The notes under the pieces are model-generated. The model was not told where the DNA came from. It saw nothing but the letters and a program-made list of their open reading frames with translations, and did no database searches. The position numbers were made by a program, and so were the translations under genes. Source: Saccharospirillum alexandrii_A (GTDB taxonomy: Bacteria; Pseudomonadota; Gammaproteobacteria; Pseudomonadales; Natronospirillaceae). From it: a stretch of 64,000 nt of DNA. Of this stretch, positions 61,853 to 64,000 are shown piece after piece (the stretch's first letter is position 1; every line of letters starts with the position of its first letter). Location: contig NZ_JBHZRJ010000002.1 of the NCBI RefSeq assembly GCF_043641555.1, positions 620,001-684,000 of the forward strand, in the 5' to 3' direction.

Positions 61853-62821
61853 TTACCAGAATCGTAACCGCCGCAGTATCAGAAACTCGATGACGGCAAC
61901 CACGCCCAGCCCGATGCAGGTATACCAGAACGCCATGCCATCATCGACGCCAGGCATACCCCCGACGTTAATACCAAACAAACCGGTTAGGAACCCCAGC
62001 GGCAAGAAGATACCGGCAATCACTGACAGCCAGTAAGTGTTGCGGTTCATTCGTTCAGCCAGTACTTGCTGCTGCTCATCTCTGACCAGTTGAATCTGTT
62101 GCAGCAACATTTCAATGGTTTCCAGCATGCGCAGCGTCACATCACGCTGGTTGGCCAGCAACATAAGATCCCGATCCGACAACCATTCACCGGCCTCGCC
62201 CGCCAACCGGTCGAGTGCGCCCATCTGTGGTCGGATAAACCGGTTCAGACGCAACAGTCGCTTGTGAAAATGCGTCAGGTCCGACAAATACTGCTGGGGA
62301 TTCACACTGCTGTCGCGGCTCTCGAGACCTTCCAGCTCGCGCTCCGAGGCTTCCAGCAATTCACCAATACGATCATTCAGTGCTTCGATAATCGTTACCA
62401 GCAAGGCACTGACTGATACCGGCCCCTGCCCTTGCTCGAGCCGTTCACGCACACTGGCAATAGCCTTGAACGGCCGCTTGCGCAGTGTGATCAACCCATC
62501 CTTATACCAAAGCATGCGCAGGCTCAGCATGTCGTCAGGTGCAGCACCCGGCGTCAGGTTTACGCCTCGTAAAATAAGCAGAAAGCCGTCCCCCACGGGT
62601 TCAAACCGGGGCCGGGTATCTTCGGCCAACAAGGCCTGGCGCAACCCGCGACCAATATCCAGATGCGAAAGCCAGCCCGGCAATCCCGCATCGTCCCGCT
62701 GACAATGCACCCAGCGCCGACTTACATCATCAGGCGCACCGGTCTGGGACTGAGGGGGCTGAACATCAAACCGCCAGTGGTCGATTACGAAAGAATGATT
62801 TGTTTGGGTGTCATTCGTCAT
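61853..62821 (-). CDS. zntB: CorA-like zinc transporter ZntB
   Basis: This 322-residue protein is a CorA-superfamily transporter of the ZntB type. The long cytoplasmic domain (about 1-260) leads to two C-terminal helices; the loop after the first carries GINVGGMPGVDD, the family GxN motif. ZntB moves zinc across the inner membrane, probably with protons. It is the second zinc-related locus here after znuABC, about 2 kb away. ATG at 62821 has an AGGA upstream. Confidence 0.9.
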   Translation of the reverse strand: MTNDTQTNHSFVIDHWRFDVQPPQSQTGAPDDVSRRWVHCQRDDAGLPGWLSHLDIGRGLRQALLAEDTRPRFEPVGDGFLLILRGVNLTPGAAPDDMLSLRMLWYKDGLITLRKRPFKAIASVRERLEQGQGPVSVSALLVTIIEALNDRIGELLEASERELEGLESRDSSVNPQQYLSDLTHFHKRLLRLNRFIRPQMGALDRLAGEAGEWLSDRDLMLLANQRDVTLRMLETIEMLLQQIQLVRDEQQQVLAERMNRNTYWLSVIAGIFLPLGFLTGLFGINVGGMPGVDDGMAFWYTCIGLGVVAVIEFLILRRLRFW

Positions 62822-62945
62822 ATGGAAATCCTGATTGCCCTCAGAGAATACTCAAGTAATAGTCGGGTTAGCCACACCAGCAAGCGCGGGTTGCCAGACA
62901 ACAGAGAACAATTCGACGTCAAACTCTATGGAGCAGACTGTTTCG

Positions 62946-63407
62946 TTAATGCAACGCATCGCCTTTGGCATCAAGGTCCAGTTCGGGCTCATCGAGAAAC
63001 AGTACGTCCAGCGCCGTAGCGTGTTCAAGCACATTCAGGGTGCTCCCGGTCACTGCGCTGAGAAAGGCGTTGAAATAGGTCGGCGACAGCTCGGCGGCGA
63101 TCAGGATGCCGCTGATGACGAGACGGGGAATTTCGTCATCATGAAGGTTCAGCGTCACTTTCACCAGTGGGTGTTCAAAATTCACCAGGTTCAGGCTGCC
63201 GTGCAAAGGCAATACGGCTGACGGGCGTATGGGCAGCTCGGTGGAGATGATGATCATGCCCTCGTCCAGAAAGACCCGGCTTTCCAGAACGCCCAGCTGT
63301 TCTTCCAGATCCGTCAGATGAATGCCTTCGCAATTCGGGCACAGGTAATGCCGGACCGACAGGTCCTTTAACCAGTTTTCCAGATGATCTCGTGTGAAAT
63401 CGGACAT
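62946..63407 (-). CDS. YbjN domain-containing protein
   Basis: This 153-residue protein matches the YbjN family, a small fold related to type III secretion chaperones: LSVRHYLCPNCEGIHLTDLEEQL at the N-terminus, a Cys pair CPNC, and TYFNAFLSAVTGSTLNVLEHATALDVLF at the C-terminus. E. coli YbjN affects motility and stress responses; the role here is unknown. The Met at 63407 is preferred over an earlier in-frame start at 63431. Confidence 0.75.
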   Translation of the reverse strand: MSDFTRDHLENWLKDLSVRHYLCPNCEGIHLTDLEEQLGVLESRVFLDEGMIIISTELPIRPSAVLPLHGSLNLVNFEHPLVKVTLNLHDDEIPRLVISGILIAAELSPTYFNAFLSAVTGSTLNVLEHATALDVLFLDEPELDLDAKGDALH

Positions 63408-63482
63408 GCAATGGTCGCCTATCGGGGTCATTCAAAAACGGAGGGGCATTGTACGGCCATTTTGCCCCGGTCTCCACCGGGT

Positions 63483-63938
63483 TCACAGCAACGGCAAAGG
63501 CCCCTGTTGCTTGACGGCCCGAATCGCAAAGCTGCTGTCGATGGTATTGACCGCCGGGACTTTCTGCAGGCGCCGCACCCATTGCTCGTAACCCGGCAAA
63601 TCGGCCGTGACGACCTGCAACAGGTAATCGAATGCTCCGGACACCGTGTGGCAATCGATCACTTCGGGCATGTCCCGCAGGGTGTCCTCAAAGGCTTCGA
63701 CCAAGCTGTCCTGGTGTTGGTTGAGCCGTACGTGAACAAAGATGGTGATGCCCAGGTTGAGGCGCTGCCGGTCGAGATGTGCGCGATAACCGCTGATGTA
63801 GCCTTCGTCTTCCAGCCGGCGCAGCCGCCTGGCACAGGGGGATGCCGACAGCCCTACCCGCTCCGCCAGTTCCGCCGTGGTCAGACGGGCATTGCGTTGC
63901 ACCGCATCCAGTAACCGCCGATCGATCCGGTCAAGCAT
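63483..63938 (-). CDS. Lrp/AsnC family transcriptional regulator
   Basis: This 151-residue regulator has the winged helix-turn-helix at the N-terminus (NARLTTAELAERVGLSASPCARRLRRLE) and a RAM/ACT-like effector domain (EVIDCHTVSGAFDYLLQVV). Lrp/AsnC proteins sense amino acids; the ligand is unknown. ATG at 63938 has AGGAGG at good spacing, better than the in-frame GTG at 63944. Its target is often the divergent gene, which would lie beyond the right edge; 63939-64000 holds the shared upstream region. Confidence 0.92.
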   Translation of the reverse strand: MLDRIDRRLLDAVQRNARLTTAELAERVGLSASPCARRLRRLEDEGYISGYRAHLDRQRLNLGITIFVHVRLNQHQDSLVEAFEDTLRDMPEVIDCHTVSGAFDYLLQVVTADLPGYEQWVRRLQKVPAVNTIDSSFAIRAVKQQGPLPLL

Positions 63939-64000
63939 ACTCACCCTCCTTTAGCACTAATCGTCATTAATGCGAGAAACCATAGCACAGCCAGCTAATT

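Noticed and set aside
1..64000. tRNA, rRNA, CRISPR arrays, prophage or transposase genes
   Set aside because: I looked for tRNA T-loop motifs, regular spaced direct repeats and integrase or transposase motifs and found none.

Overview
The window is about 58% G+C by eye and reads as the chromosome of a free-living gammaproteobacterium. Supporting markers are RsmC, RsmJ, SlyX, HolC, HrpB, PlsB, ZnuABC, FolX, TsaB and a class II DAHP synthase. The mix resembles Oceanospirillales/Saccharospirillaceae, but that placement is inference. Gene density is high and most genes are housekeeping. I see no rRNA, tRNA, CRISPR array, prophage or transposase.

Region 1 (1-4.4 kb) is an aromatic amino-acid module: 4-hydroxyphenylpyruvate dioxygenase (cut by the left edge), the TyrR/PhhR regulator with a near-consensus TyrR box upstream, pterin-carbinolamine dehydratase (PhhB) and phenylalanine hydroxylase (PhhA). 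Its likely cofactor route, FolE and FolX (tetrahydromonapterin), sits at 39.5-40.5 kb. Region 2 (4.6-16.4 kb) holds a glycosyltransferase/PAP2 pair, a HIT protein, a GNAT-like/VOC pair, proS, a CBS protein, a YdiJ-type FAD/Fe-S dehydrogenase and class II DAHP synthase. Region 3 (16.4-32 kb) holds an M15-like peptidase, a TerB protein, dapE, a membrane-anchored cold-shock protein, slyX, plsB, rsmJ, uppP, tsaB, a histone H1-like protein, rsmC, a response regulator with a degenerate receiver, and upp.

Region 4 (32-41.5 kb) has a MukBEF-like/Wadjet-like mksF-mksE-mksB operon without a JetD/MksG gene, then bcp, folE-folX and a type I asparaginase. Region 5 (41.5-53.9 kb) has hrpB, dgkA, a BigR-like ArsR regulator, pepA, holC-valS and carbonic anhydrase. 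Region 6 (54-64 kb) has a flavin reductase, an unusual PdxJ, a HAD phosphatase, the zinc importer znuA/znuCB, CueR with its own 19-bp-spacer promoter, an MscS channel, ZntB and an Lrp regulator.

The most striking signal is not a gene. Ten full copies and one truncated copy of a complex palindromic element (about 95-265 bp) occupy the intergenic gaps. Each has a 20-30 bp closing stem (P1) whose sequence differs strongly between copies while its two arms stay complementary. Inside are two hairpins (P2, P3) joined by a CTAG-containing linker. P2 tips are usually CATGGATG or CATCCATG. Four copies carry a conserved extra module in the P2 loop. The core occurs in both orientations, and all three tandem pairs show the same A-then-B arrangement. 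I do not recognise this family.
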